Below, one piece after another: positions 15,550 to 25,018 of a stretch of DNA of 64,000 nt. Every line of letters starts with the position of its first letter. The first letter of the stretch is position 1. The DNA lies in assembly GCF_030817075.1 (NCBI RefSeq), contig NZ_JAUSYU010000001.1:3985211-4049210 (forward strand), read 5' to 3'. The translations under genes were made by a program, and so were the position numbers. The notes below the pieces were generated by a model. That model was not told the origin of the DNA and searched no databases. It was given only the letters and a program-made list of their open reading frames with translations. The stretch comes from Arthrobacter sp. V1I9. Its GTDB lineage: Bacteria > Actinomycetota > Actinomycetes > Actinomycetales > Micrococcaceae.

Positions 15550-16796
15550 GGCACCGCGTCGCTGACATCTACAAGGCAGGTGCGCTCGCCGCTCGGCTTG
15601 AACGTCAAGACGGCGGCACCAAGTTCAGCTATGTGCCGGCGTACCTCACGTCAGGGGGACCCGCCGTCGCCACTTCCCTGCCGCTCATTACAGAACCTGT
15701 GCTGTCCAGCGCGGGAGCCGCACCGCCCTATTTCACAGGGCTGCTGCCGGAGGGCCGCCGGCTCAACGCCCTACGCCGTTCCATCAAGACCAGTGCTGAC
15801 GACGACCTGTCCCTGCTCATCGCAGCAGGTGGAAATCCTGTTGGAGACGTCCAGATTGTGGGCCACGGCGAGCCCTTGAACCCGGACGGGCATGCAGTGC
15901 AACTGGACCCAAAACAGCCGGTGGACTTCGACCAGTTGCTCGGTGACCCGGACCTGATTGACCCTGTGGCCCTGGCCGGGGTGCAGGACAAGTTGTCCGC
16001 CGGAATGATTTCGGTGCCAGTTGCCAGCACAGGGCGTCAGTTCATCTTGAAACTCAACGCACCCGAGTTCCCGCACGTGGTGGAAAACGAATTCGTGATG
16101 TTCCGCTACGCCGCCAAGCTTCGGATTCCCCTGAGCCCCGTACAGCTGATCCGCGATATCGCGGGCAGGCCTGGACTGCTGGTGGAGCGCTTCGACCGTG
16201 TGCCAGGCGCGGAAGCCGGGCCCCACGGCGTACAGCGTCTGGCCGTGGAAGACGCGGCCCAAGTTCTGAAGCTCTACCCGGCGGACAAGTACAACGTAGG
16301 GTACGGCCAGGTTTGCCGTGCGCTCGCAGACTACTGTTCGGCGCCGCTTCCCGCTCTTCGAAACTTGGCGATACAAGCGGCATACGCATGGCTGACGGGG
16401 AACGGCGATCTCCATGCCAAAAACGTCTCCATGGTTCAGCAGCCCTCCGGTGAGTGGGTGATCGCGCCGATGTACGACATTCCCTCCACAGTGGTTTACG
16501 GCGATAAGACTCTTGCCCTAACCATGAACGGGAAGCGGACTGGGATTTCGCGCCGCCACTTCCTTGGCTGGGCCACAGGGCTGGGTCTTACCGACCGGGC
16601 GGCTGTCCAGGTTGTGGAGATCGCGCTAAAGGCAGCGGGCCCTTTGATCTCGGACTTGGAGTCCGGGACCGCCTTCAATGGGCTGAGCGGGGCAAAGCAA
16701 AAGCGTAACGTCGACGCCGGCTCACCGTTTCCTGACATGGTCACCAGAGCGTGGGTCAAGGAGTTGAAGCATCGCCGAAGACTGATGGAAGTCTGA
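15546..16796 (+). CDS. hipA: HipA-family Ser/Thr kinase toxin
   Basis: 416 aa, full length. The N-terminal HipA_N domain begins 'VADIYKAGALAARLER' and includes 'YFTGLLPEGRRLNALRR'. The kinase core shows the 'LAGVQDKLSAGM' loop, the ATP-site lysine in 'QFILKLNAPEFPHVVENE', the catalytic loop 'GNGDLHAKNVSM' and the metal-binding 'MYDIPST'. All expected catalytic motifs are present, so it is probably active. E. coli HipA phosphorylates glutamyl-tRNA synthetase; other family members use other targets. I chose GTG 15546, which overlaps the hipB stop. GTG 15528 is the alternative. Confidence 0.88.
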   Translation: MRHRVADIYKAGALAARLERQDGGTKFSYVPAYLTSGGPAVATSLPLITEPVLSSAGAAPPYFTGLLPEGRRLNALRRSIKTSADDDLSLLIAAGGNPVGDVQIVGHGEPLNPDGHAVQLDPKQPVDFDQLLGDPDLIDPVALAGVQDKLSAGMISVPVASTGRQFILKLNAPEFPHVVENEFVMFRYAAKLRIPLSPVQLIRDIAGRPGLLVERFDRVPGAEAGPHGVQRLAVEDAAQVLKLYPADKYNVGYGQVCRALADYCSAPLPALRNLAIQAAYAWLTGNGDLHAKNVSMVQQPSGEWVIAPMYDIPSTVVYGDKTLALTMNGKRTGISRRHFLGWATGLGLTDRAAVQVVEIALKAAGPLISDLESGTAFNGLSGAKQKRNVDAGSPFPDMVTRAWVKELKHRRRLMEV

Positions 16797-16813
16797 GCTG
16801 GCGCTGGGAGCAG

Positions 16814-17686
16814 TTACGCGCCCTCGTACCATCCCAGCACCCGCAGGGCGCGGAGGGTGTTCCACCGGCTTGGTCGTCCGTCACCGTCTTCCAGCTCGAA
16901 GTGGACCTTGCCTGGGTGGGTCTTGTCCAGCAACCACCTGCCGTCGGGCTGCTCCTTTGATCGCACCACCTGCACTGCCTCTTCGAGGCGTTCGTCAGGT
17001 GTGCCCCCGACGGTCCGGAAGTAGTCCAGTCCACGGAGGACGTCGTAGTACCAGCGCGTGGGATAGGAGAACTGCAACCAGTCCCTGCTGATGAGCTCGC
17101 CGGTCGAACTCCGCCTGAGAAGGCCGCGGTCCAGGAGATACTCTTCCCCGCGATGCCGCGCCTCACGCCCTTCAGCCGTTCCGCCGGTCGCATTCTCGTG
17201 CTCGAGGAGTCCTTCCAGGACGCAGATGGTGGTGTGAAACGAAGAGCGGGTGGAGCCTCTCTCTGCCTCGCAGTTCCATCCACCGTCAGCGAGCTGTTCC
17301 CGAAGCAGCCGCTGCACTACGGGCTCCACTTTTTCCCCGAAGTACGACCCAAGTGCAACGGTCATCCCGTTAATACAGGGTTCCACTTCGCCTTCGAAGA
17401 AGGGCTGGTTGCCCTCCTCCCAGCGGCTGTTGTCGCGGACCAGCGCGATCGCTTGCCTCCACGGCTGGTTGTCCGGATCATCGTCGTCCTCCGGCCAATA
17501 GGTGGCCCCGGCCCATTGTCCGTCCGTGCCCTGGAGGGCGAGGAGTTTGGCACCCCAGCCGTGGTTCGCAACCCGCTCCCGCTCTGACCGAATATCCTCA
17601 GTTGAACCGTCCGTGAGGTCACGGAGGACCTGCCAGCGGATTGCGGGATCGGAGTCCAGCAGCCAGTCGAGCACATGCATTGGCAT
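16814..17686 (-). CDS. Terpenoid cyclase-like alpha/alpha-barrel protein, function unknown
   Basis: 290 aa with repeated motifs of the squalene cyclase/prenyltransferase fold: 'ALQGTDGQWAGATYWPE', 'LREQLADGGWNCEAERG', 'VVRSKEQPDGRWLLDKTHPG' (QxDGxW repeats). It opens with 'VLDWLLDSDPAIRWQVLRDL', typical of soluble actinobacterial relatives that lack the catalytic DxDD motif; I see none here. It is therefore probably not a true cyclase. ATG 17686 is 7 nt after the stop of the UDG-like gene, so the two are probably coupled. It converges on hipA. Confidence 0.65.
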   Translation of the reverse strand: MPMHVLDWLLDSDPAIRWQVLRDLTDGSTEDIRSERERVANHGWGAKLLALQGTDGQWAGATYWPEDDDDPDNQPWRQAIALVRDNSRWEEGNQPFFEGEVEPCINGMTVALGSYFGEKVEPVVQRLLREQLADGGWNCEAERGSTRSSFHTTICVLEGLLEHENATGGTAEGREARHRGEEYLLDRGLLRRSSTGELISRDWLQFSYPTRWYYDVLRGLDYFRTVGGTPDERLEEAVQVVRSKEQPDGRWLLDKTHPGKVHFELEDGDGRPSRWNTLRALRVLGWYEGA

Positions 17687-17693
17687 TACCAAT

Positions 17694-18311
17694 TCAGAGG
17701 TGCTGGATACCTGCCCGCTGCATCGCGTCCTTGTAAATGTCCACGCTCTTGGCCAGAAGCTCTTCCTGTTTAGCGTCCGAGACAGCGAACGCGCGGCCGC
17801 CAAGTGCGGTGGCCTTGTACACCTTGATGCCGCTGTTCTTCAGTGAGGAGTGGTAGGTCTTCTCGAACAGGGTGAGGAAGGTTGAGGCGTCCGTGCCGTG
17901 GGCAATGATCGCGGAAACACGGGAGTTGATCTTGAGGAACTGGCGGAAGGGGCGCAGGCCGTCGGTCTTTTCCTGCACGCTCAATGCCGACGGCATACCT
18001 GGATCGCGGACCCACGGGTAGGCATTCCACGGCATGACGTAGCGGGGGTCAAGCTCGGCGAGCTCGTAGATCTGGGTGGCGCGGCGTGCGGCTTCGTCGT
18101 CGTTGTAGTGCGAGACGAAACCGGATTCGGTGCCCTTGCCCGGGCTGACCTGCAGGCTTACGATCCGGCATTCATCTTCGTCGTGGACCGGGTCGATGTA
18201 GGGGACAGTGGAGCCCGGCTTCTTTTCCATCAGTTCGTCGCAAAGCTGGGTTACCTTCGCGATGTTCGGTTCCTGTAGCAGGGCCTTTTTTTCGTCCCAG
18301 TCAATCGTCAC
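17694..18311 (-). CDS. Uracil-DNA glycosylase-superfamily-like protein
   Basis: 205 aa. 'LQVSPGKGTESGFVSHYNDD' followed by 'MPWNAYPWV' matches a variant UDG-fold family in actinobacteria in which a PG motif and a WN-x-x-PW motif form the base pocket. 'SAIIAHGTDAS' could be the distal H-G loop. The canonical family 1 GQDPYH and HPSPLS motifs are absent, so substrate and even activity are uncertain. ATG 18311 is used; the downstream cyclase-like gene starts 7 nt after the stop. Confidence 0.6.
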   Translation of the reverse strand: MTIDWDEKKALLQEPNIAKVTQLCDELMEKKPGSTVPYIDPVHDEDECRIVSLQVSPGKGTESGFVSHYNDDEAARRATQIYELAELDPRYVMPWNAYPWVRDPGMPSALSVQEKTDGLRPFRQFLKINSRVSAIIAHGTDASTFLTLFEKTYHSSLKNSGIKVYKATALGGRAFAVSDAKQEELLAKSVDIYKDAMQRAGIQHL

Positions 18312-18413
18312 GATTTCTCCCTCAGCAGCTAGGCGTCCAGAATCAGGCGTCTTAGGCCACTCTACGCTTTTGGGCGAAGGGGTGGGCAGGGGAAATTGTG
18401 GTCGACCATGCTC

Positions 18414-19797
18414 TCATGCCTCCAGTCGTGCTCTGCGGGTGCTTTTGACAGCTTTTGCTCGGTGCCTCAGTTTCCGCCGACGGCGGGAGGTTGCCTTCGC
18501 AGCCGCAGTCACGGCAGCGCCCGGCAGGGGCGGAGCGATGGAGCAATAGGTATGGCCCGTGGGAGTGCGGAGTTCCACGGTATGCCGCGGGCCCGGGACA
18601 GGTTTTGAGGCCCAGCCTGGTGCTTCCTTCGTGTGGTTGCAGGCTTCGCAGAGGCCTTGGCCGTTGTTGCTGGTGGTAGGCCCATCGTTGTGCCAGGGGA
18701 CGATGTGGTCGTAATGGCGGATGGGCGCTTCGCAGTAGGGGGTGCGGCAGATGTCGTCCCGTACTTGCAGGAAGCGTTTTAGTCCAGGCGGGAAGAGCCG
18801 GGCTTTGGAGTCCATTCCGACCAGTTCGCCGTCAGCGGGAGCCGTGTAGAGCCGGCGAAGCCAGATATCTAGCTCGGACTTCGTTTCATCGGCCCCGCGC
18901 CGTATGGCTGTCCTTGCCCACTCGCCGGGGACCACTCCGTAGCCGGTGAGCCTGGCGGGTTCGCTGTCACCCTGGAAGAGGGTGCGGTCGGTCATGACGA
19001 GCTGGATGTCGATGCCCGTGTAGCCAGCCGGGGTGCCGGTGATGCGGTCGATGAGGGAGTCCGCCATAATGGCGCCCCTGGGACGCTCGTCACCGGAGGA
19101 CTTCAGCGTATCTGCCTGCTGGGTGAGGGCTGCGTAGGCGGCGACCCCTTGGGCCACCGGAACCAGGGCGGTCAGGTACGCCATGGTGTCCGGCGCCGGG
19201 CGCAGACTGACGGTACGTTCAATGACGGCACGAGAAGCCCGCTTCACTACCGACTGCGGATCCCGCCGGTACGAGGCTGCCCGGACCGCTCCGATGATAG
19301 CGCGGTCACCGGCGCCGCCAGGGTGCCGGTGTCGGCGGCGATCTCCTCGTCCACGGCGGCCCGGTCCTCGGCGGACAGACAGGCTGTTTCCTTCACTACC
19401 AGGGTGGCTCACCACTCGTTCAGCTGCCCGGACTCGAGGGCTGCGAGGGTGTGGGGCATCTCGGTGACCAGGGCTTTCCCCAACCCAAGCACCCTGCCGC
19501 CGCGGGCGGGGGACTCGCGCCGGGCCAGAGCAATTTCGGCCCCGACTCCGGCGCCGAGCTCACCGGCCGGGACACCTGCAGCAGCCTGCTCCTGCCTCCT
19601 TGCGAGGTCGTACGCGACCGCGATCCGCGCCGGCTTAGCTGCGGCCGCGGACTTCAGATCCTCAAAATCCCGCAGCTGATCAATCATCCCCGGGCAGAGA
19701 CAGGAACGGAAGCCAGCAACTCAAGGACATCAGCAATGGAAGGAGCAGCACGGTTCTCTGCCCCAACTGCTCCCGCCAACCCCTGATCCGCTTCCAT
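18414..19797 (-). pseudogene. Degraded DUF222-HNH endonuclease gene
   Basis: Recognisable DUF222 plus HNH architecture is spread over three reading frames. The N-terminus starts at ATG 19797 ('EADQGLAGAVGAEN') and reaches a stop near 19687, where the frame shifts to 'DQLRDFEDLKSAAAAKPARI'. That frame ends at 'ESGQLNEW' with TGA (about 19411), where relatives have Arg; it continues as 'ATLVVKETACLSAEDR'. A second shift near 19310 enters the long frame 'IIGAVRAASYRRDPQSVV' that carries the HNH site 'CEAPIRHYDHIVPWHN' and 'QGLCEACN'. With two frameshifts and one nonsense codon it is a pseudogene, unless these are sequencing errors. Such HNH genes are multicopy in Micrococcaceae. Confidence 0.82.
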
Positions 19798-19895
19798 AAC
19801 CAAAGTCTTCCAGCAGGGTCTGACAAAAACCGGCGCCTCAAAGCCTATGTGGATAAGCAAGCAGCAGCTTCGAAGCGATGCTGTTCAATATAGGG

Positions 19896-20402
19896 ATGCA
19901 GTTCACCAGGAAGGGCCTGAAAGATGACGGCTTTGCGGGCTTCAGGCCCTTCAAGGACCTTGAGGTAATGCGGGTTCCGCAGGGAACGGGCGTCTTCGCA
20001 GTCCTGCGCCCGCAGGAGTTCCAGCCGGTATTCCTGAAGAAAAGCACCGCCGGGGTCTTTAAGAAGAAGGACCCATCGCTGCCAGAGCCGGCCCTGGCGG
20101 CGGAGTGGGTGGATGCCGCCGCGGTTCTTTATCTGGGCAAAGCGGGACCAGGCAGCAAGGGCAACCGCGGCCTGCGGCGGCAAGTCCAGGAGTTCCTGGA
20201 CTTCGGGCAGGGCAAGCCGCCGGGGCATTGGGATGGCCGCTTGGTCTGGCAACTCAAGGACACCGGGCAGTTGCTGATCGCCTGGAAGGAAGTGCCCGCC
20301 GAAGCCCTGAACAAGGCCGAGGCCGAGTATCACACAGCCTTCATTGAGGAGTACGGGAAGCTGCCCTTCGCCAACCTCGTCCGGGCGCGGGTCAGAAACT
20401 AG
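19896..20402 (+). CDS. Hypothetical protein with GIY-YIG-like domain
   Basis: 168 aa (ATG 19896; ATG 19878 is an in-frame alternative; neither has a good ribosome-binding site). 'GTGVFAVLRPQEFQPVFL' then 'AAVLYLGKAGPGSKGNRGLRRQVQEFLDFG' looks like the paired strands and helix of a GIY-YIG-type module (G-V-[FY]-x-[VIL] ... [VIL]-L-Y-[IL]-G-K-A), and 'HWDGRLVWQL' follows. A nuclease is possible but the catalytic set is not certain. It faces away from the HNH pseudogene and converges on the S4 protein gene. Confidence 0.6.
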   Translation: MQFTRKGLKDDGFAGFRPFKDLEVMRVPQGTGVFAVLRPQEFQPVFLKKSTAGVFKKKDPSLPEPALAAEWVDAAAVLYLGKAGPGSKGNRGLRRQVQEFLDFGQGKPPGHWDGRLVWQLKDTGQLLIAWKEVPAEALNKAEAEYHTAFIEEYGKLPFANLVRARVRN

Positions 20403-20445
20403 GCGAGGCAACGCCCGTCATCCAGAAACGCCAGTCGAGCTCGGG

Positions 20446-20826
20446 TCAAGCGCCGCGGAGGCGTTCCATCTCGCGGCGGTCCTTTTTCGTGGGCCGGCCT
20501 GCGCCGCGGTCCCGCTGCGGCAGGCCCAGTGCCGGGGCAACAGGCCGCGGGGGCGTGTGATCGGTGAAGCAGTGAGATGCGGCTTCCGCACCCACGCGCT
20601 TGTTGATCAGACGGCGGACTTCGAGGATTCGCTCGTAACCGGACATCCGGACTGTCACCGTGTCGCCGCTGACCAGCGTTGCCGACGCCTTTGCCGGGCT
20701 GCCGTTCAGCCGCACATGGCCCGCGCGGCACGCCGCCGTCGCCGCAGAGCGTGTCTTGTAGGACCGGATGGCCCACAGCCACGCATCAATGCGGACGCTG
20801 GCGGGGGAGGAAGGAAGACTGGTCAT
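20446..20826 (-). CDS. S4-domain RNA-binding protein (HslR/Hsp15-like)
   Basis: 126 aa. The S4 fold occupies the first 60 residues: 'VRIDAWLWAIRSYKTRSAATAACRAGHVRLNG', then 'VSGDTVTVRMSGYERILEV'. The basic C-terminus 'RPTKKDRREMERLRG' is typical of Hsp15. E. coli Hsp15 binds stalled 50S subunits carrying peptidyl-tRNA. ATG 20826 is chosen, since the fold begins ten residues later; an upstream GTG adds three residues. Promoter-like TATACT lies 10 nt upstream. Confidence 0.85.
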   Translation of the reverse strand: MTSLPSSPASVRIDAWLWAIRSYKTRSAATAACRAGHVRLNGSPAKASATLVSGDTVTVRMSGYERILEVRRLINKRVGAEAASHCFTDHTPPRPVAPALGLPQRDRGAGRPTKKDRREMERLRGA

Positions 20827-20920
20827 GGCTGGCACCGAGTATAGCCCCGGTACCCTGGCTCAGAGACCGCGGCCACAAGAGGGCAGCCAGATCAGCCCAT
20901 CTGCGCCTTAGATGAAACGC

Positions 20921-22060
20921 CTATTCCACCCGGACACTGATCCGCTGCACTACGTTGTTGCCCAGTCCCTGGTAGTTCCAGTTTTGCTCCATGGGCTGGG
21001 TGGCGCCGCTGGCATCCGTGGCGCGGCACGCCAGCTCATGCTCGCCCGCGTCGGCCACCCACGGCAGTGTCCACTTCCGCCACGCGAACCCTCCAGCAGA
21101 TTCCTCCAGGTGCGCCGGCAGCCAGGTCCCGTCAATGCTCACTTCTACGGCAGTCACTGCCGCGTGCCCGGACCATGCCCGGCCCTCCAGCATCACGGGA
21201 CCGTGCGGCAGCACCCGCTTGCGGGTGAAAAAGTCCGGGATGCCCGGCGGGACCATCAGTGAACGCACCCTGATCCGCGAAACCGGCGTCCCGGCGTCGT
21301 CCGCTGAATCCTGATAGCGGTACGCGACCGCCTGCTGATAGCCGGTGAAGGGGGCAGTGACCACCTCGATGGATTCCAGCCACTTCACGCTCGTCATGCC
21401 GTACCATCCGGGAACCACCAGCCGGAGCGGGTAACCGTGCTGGGGCGGCAGTTCATTGCCGTTCATCTTGTAGGCAAGTACGACGTCGGCACGCATCGCT
21501 TCATGGACCGGCAGGCTGCGGGCGTACCGCTGGGTGACGCCGCCCTGGATGCCGGCATCGGCGCCGGTGAAGACCACCTCGGCGGCGTTCGGCAGGACCC
21601 CGGCCTTCCCCAGAAGATATGCGAGCGGAACCCCTGTCCAGGCGGCCGTGCCCACTCCTTCCAGGACCCAGGGCTGGCTGAGCGGCCGCGGTTTCAGGAG
21701 GGACCGGCCGTTGCCCGCGCACTCCAGAGTGACCGGCACGGTGATGGCCGGGTCCTTCCGCAGCGCCGGCATGCTCAGCTCCAGGGCACGCTCTACTGCG
21801 CCGTTGATCCGGAGGTGCCAGTGGGCGGGGTCAATAAAGGGGATGTCGAAGTGCGTGAGGACGTAGTGGAGCCCGGGGGGAGTCAGGTCGCGGCGGAGCG
21901 CCTCCAGGGGCATGGAGTGGTTGCGGGCGCCGAGTTGGAGTTCCTCCGGGGTGAGTGGCCCTGTTGTCGGTCCTGCTGCAAGGTCTGCGGGGGCTTGCGC
22001 GTGCTCGTCGCGCACTGCGGGTTGGCGGGTAGACGACGGGTTCGGCTGGATCTGGGTCAT
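20921..22060 (-). CDS. Sulfite oxidase-like molybdopterin oxidoreductase, cytoplasmic
   Basis: 379 aa with the two-domain core of the sulfite oxidase family. The Moco domain has 'RNHSMPLEALRRDLTPPGLHYVLTHFDIP', the molybdenum-ligand cysteine in 'TLECAGNGRS' (Cys 114), 'HGYPLRLVVPGWYGMTSVKWL', and the C-terminal Mo-co dimerisation Ig-like domain 'EGRAWSGHAAVTAVEVSIDG'. There is no cytochrome b5 domain and no Tat or Sec signal, so it is probably cytoplasmic with an unknown electron acceptor. ATG 22060 is used. The gene stands alone. Confidence 0.87.
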   Translation of the reverse strand: MTQIQPNPSSTRQPAVRDEHAQAPADLAAGPTTGPLTPEELQLGARNHSMPLEALRRDLTPPGLHYVLTHFDIPFIDPAHWHLRINGAVERALELSMPALRKDPAITVPVTLECAGNGRSLLKPRPLSQPWVLEGVGTAAWTGVPLAYLLGKAGVLPNAAEVVFTGADAGIQGGVTQRYARSLPVHEAMRADVVLAYKMNGNELPPQHGYPLRLVVPGWYGMTSVKWLESIEVVTAPFTGYQQAVAYRYQDSADDAGTPVSRIRVRSLMVPPGIPDFFTRKRVLPHGPVMLEGRAWSGHAAVTAVEVSIDGTWLPAHLEESAGGFAWRKWTLPWVADAGEHELACRATDASGATQPMEQNWNYQGLGNNVVQRISVRVE

Positions 22061-22169
22061 GGCGCTGCGATTCTGACGTGGGATCTGCTTGGCGGGCTGG
22101 ACGCTCCCCTGCCTCAGGTTTACGCCCGCCCGCCAAACCCGTCAACGCCCAAAGCGCGGCAAGCCGCCG

Positions 22170-23033
22170 CTACAGCTGCGGCTGCTTCAGGAACTCGGCG
22201 AGGCTGAGCGGATCCTGCCCCGTCAGCCCATGGATGTCGGGTGAAATCCCTGCCAGGTCCCCGGCTGACATCGCAGTGTAGGTGCTGACCCACGCGTCCA
22301 CCTGCCAGGGCGGCGCCCCGTACGATGCCCGGGATGCATAGGCCTCCTCTACCGTCTCCGGGTGGTAGCTGATGCTGCGCCCGGTACCTTCGGTGAGGAT
22401 CCGGGCAGCGTCCGCGAGGGTGAGTTGCTCCGGCCCTGTCAGGTTGTACGTTATGCCTTTGTGGATGGCGGGATCGCGCAGCACCGCTACGGCGCAGTGC
22501 GCTATATCCTCCCGGGCAACCCCGGAAAACACACCCTTTCCGGCGGGCCCGCGGATCACGCCGTCCTCGCCCGCCAGAAGCGGCAGGAAATCAAGGTAAA
22601 AGTTGTTCCGGAGGAACGTGTAGTCCATCCCGGAGTCCCGGATGTGCTGCTCGGTGCCGTAGTGGTCCCGGGCCAACGTGAAGGTGGCATCCGGCGCGGC
22701 ACCGTAGAACGACGTGTACACCACGTGCTGCACGCCGGCGTCCGCTGCGGCGTCCACAAAAGCGCGGTGCTGCTGCAGCCGGTCCTCCGTCTCCGCCGCC
22801 GACACCATGAACAGAACCTTGACGCCTTCCAGTGCCGTCCTGGCAGCAGGGGCATCGGAGTAGCTGCACACCACTGCCGAAGCGTTCTCCAGTTCAGGTG
22901 CACGTCCGGCGTCACGGACCAGCAGGCGCTGGGCGGACCCGGCCGCGGCGAGCTGGCGTGCCACCATTCCGCCCAGGCCGCCTGTGGAACCAGTGACGGC
23001 AAGATCCGGCAGTTCCGGGGTGGAGCCCGCCAC
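22170..23033 (-). CDS. NmrA/QorB-like NAD(P)-binding oxidoreductase
   Basis: 287 aa. An atypical SDR with N-terminal dinucleotide motif 'AVTGSTGGLGGMVARQLAAA', 'VVYTSFYGAAPDATF' in place of the catalytic Tyr region, and 'TEQHIRDSGMDYTFLRNNFY', typical of NmrA-like and QorB quinone-reductase relatives. GTG 23033 begins immediately after the stop of the aldo/keto reductase gene, so the two form one operon and are translationally coupled. The substrate is unknown. Confidence 0.83.
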   Translation of the reverse strand: MAGSTPELPDLAVTGSTGGLGGMVARQLAAAGSAQRLLVRDAGRAPELENASAVVCSYSDAPAARTALEGVKVLFMVSAAETEDRLQQHRAFVDAAADAGVQHVVYTSFYGAAPDATFTLARDHYGTEQHIRDSGMDYTFLRNNFYLDFLPLLAGEDGVIRGPAGKGVFSGVAREDIAHCAVAVLRDPAIHKGITYNLTGPEQLTLADAARILTEGTGRSISYHPETVEEAYASRASYGAPPWQVDAWVSTYTAMSAGDLAGISPDIHGLTGQDPLSLAEFLKQPQL

Positions 23034-24038
23034 CTAGTGTTCCCGCTTGGCCGGGGACTTGGTCTGCTCGGGATCACGTTCGGCGAGGGAGCCGACGGCG
23101 TCGTCGATCCTCTTCAGCACCTCGGGTTCCAGCGTCACCCCTGCCGCCGCAACACTGTCCGCGATCTGCTCCGGCCGGGAAGCGCCAATGATCGCCGAGG
23201 CCACGTTGGGATTCTGCAGCACCCAGGCCACGGCCAGCTGCGGCATGGAAAGTCCGGCCTCCTCGGCGATGGGCTTGAGCTCCTGGACCGCGGCCAGGAC
23301 GTCGTCGCGCATCCAGCGCTCGATCATCTTGGCGCCGCCCTTCTGGTCCGTGGCCCGACTGCCTTCCGGTGCGGGTTGCCCGGGCAGGTACTTGCCGCTG
23401 AGGACGCCCTGGGCCATGGGGGACCAGACGATCTGGGACACACCCAGTTCCTCCGATGCCGGAACAACCTCAGCCTCTATGACACGCCACAGCATGGAGT
23501 ACTGCGGCTGGTTGGAGATGAGCTGGAAACCGAGCTCCTTGGACAGCGCGTGCCCGGCACGGAGCTGGTCGGCCGACCACTCGCTGACGCCGATGTACAG
23601 TGCTTTGCCCTGCCGGACGATGTCCGCGAATGCCTGCATCGTCTCTTCGAGCGGGGTTTCAAAGTCGTAGCGGTGGGCCTGGTACAGGTCCACGTAGTCC
23701 GTCTGCAGCCTGCGCAGCGAACCGTTGATGGATTCCATGATGTGCTTGCGGGACAGGCCCAGATCATTCTTGCCCTTGGGGCCGGTGGCGCCGAAAACCT
23801 TGGTGAAAATCTCTATGGACTCGCGACGCTCGCCCTTCAGGGCTTCGCCGAGGACGGTTTCGGCAGCCGTGTTGGCATAGACGTCCGCCGTGTCAAAGGT
23901 GCTGATGCCTGCATCGAGGGCAGCCCTGACACACTGGGAGGCGACGTCGTTCTCCACCTGGGAGCCGTGCGTGAGCCAATTGCCGAAGGTGATTTCCGAG
24001 ACTTTGAAGCCACTGTTTCCGAGGTATCTGAATTCCAT
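23034..24038 (-). CDS. Aldo/keto reductase (KCNAB-like subfamily)
   Basis: 334 aa. It starts 'EFRYLGNSGFKVSEITFGNW', typical of voltage-gated K-channel beta/YghZ-type AKRs. Catalytic residues are visible: Asp and Tyr in 'FDTADVYANTAAE', Lys in 'EIFTKVFG', and His in 'YQAHRYD'. An NADPH-binding tail 'SAIIGASRPEQIADSVAA' is present. ATG 24038 is preferred over an in-frame GTG 9 nt upstream because the family starts at the 'M-x-[FY]-R' position. It is transcribed with the downstream NmrA-like gene. Confidence 0.88.
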   Translation of the reverse strand: MEFRYLGNSGFKVSEITFGNWLTHGSQVENDVASQCVRAALDAGISTFDTADVYANTAAETVLGEALKGERRESIEIFTKVFGATGPKGKNDLGLSRKHIMESINGSLRRLQTDYVDLYQAHRYDFETPLEETMQAFADIVRQGKALYIGVSEWSADQLRAGHALSKELGFQLISNQPQYSMLWRVIEAEVVPASEELGVSQIVWSPMAQGVLSGKYLPGQPAPEGSRATDQKGGAKMIERWMRDDVLAAVQELKPIAEEAGLSMPQLAVAWVLQNPNVASAIIGASRPEQIADSVAAAGVTLEPEVLKRIDDAVGSLAERDPEQTKSPAKREH

Positions 24039-24065
24039 GGGTTTCACGCTAACCCAGATGGTTGC

Positions 24066-24857
24066 TCAGAGTAAGGGCTGTTTGCCCTTCTGTGGATTGC
24101 CCTTGGACGGAGAGCCCTTGGGAGCAGGTCCCTTTGTAGCAGTGTCTTTGCGAGCTTTGAGCGCCTGCACCTGCGCCCGGCCGGACAACGACACCAGCGA
24201 TCCCGTGTCCAGCGGCGCCAGCGGACGCGGAGCCTGCGCCTTCTTAAACGACCGCGGCACCCGGCCGGGGCCGTGGGTGTCCAGTGCCGACTCCACGAGC
24301 GGGGCGACCTCCACCACCTTGTCCGCAGGCACGCGGGGATCCGGCAAATCCCGAACGGAAAGCTTAATTTCCGGTGCCGCCGCCCGCGCCCGTGCCATTG
24401 CCCTTGCGTCCGCCTCAGCAACAGCTGAGGCCCAGTCATCGGCAAGGACGGGAGGCACGGGCCGTGCGGCCGTCACGGCGGGGTGATGTACGACGGCGGT
24501 GCGCAGCGCCGAACGCAGGTGCGCCGGCTTCAGCGCGCCCCGCCAATCCCGGGGCTGGCGTTTGGCTTTAGGGGTTTTGGCAACGGGCGGGCCTGCATCA
24601 GGGTCGACCGTAACAGAAGCCGGAGCGCCGTCGTCGTGCGCTGTCCTGAACGGTCCGCCCAAGCGGACGAGGGGGATGCTTTCCCTGCTGGTTCGCCGGC
24701 CGAACAAAGCCATCAGGGTGACGGCTGCGAGCCTGCCCATCCCCGCAAGCACCAGCGTGATGACGCCCAGTAAAAAGAGGACCAGGAACATCAGGAAAGC
24801 CACTCCCACCGTGCCCAAAAAGGTCAGGTTGAGGATGAGCGTATCCGGATTTTCCAC
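24066..24857 (-). CDS. Hypothetical membrane-anchored protein
   Basis: 263 aa. One N-terminal hydrophobic segment 'GTVGVAFLMFLVLFLLGVITLVLAGMG' is followed by a long, charged, low-complexity cytoplasmic part ending in Lys/Pro/Gly-rich 'KGPAPKGSPSKGNPQKGKQ'. GTG 24857 is chosen because AGAGGAGAG precedes it at good spacing. Its membrane segment resembles the one in the small protein at 28418-28720. No known family is recognised. Confidence 0.7.
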   Translation of the reverse strand: MENPDTLILNLTFLGTVGVAFLMFLVLFLLGVITLVLAGMGRLAAVTLMALFGRRTSRESIPLVRLGGPFRTAHDDGAPASVTVDPDAGPPVAKTPKAKRQPRDWRGALKPAHLRSALRTAVVHHPAVTAARPVPPVLADDWASAVAEADARAMARARAAAPEIKLSVRDLPDPRVPADKVVEVAPLVESALDTHGPGRVPRSFKKAQAPRPLAPLDTGSLVSLSGRAQVQALKARKDTATKGPAPKGSPSKGNPQKGKQPLL

Positions 24858-25018
24858 GTCATCTCTCCTCTCTGCCGGCCGCGAGCCCGCACCTGCACCC
24901 TCTGCCAAGGCAACAGCTCCTTCTCCACCATACGGAGTTTTGCGGAGCTGTGCCGACGTGCGGAGGGGCGCGTCCGGGGTTGTTTCGAAGCTGTTACCCG
25001 ATATGACAGCATCAGGTC

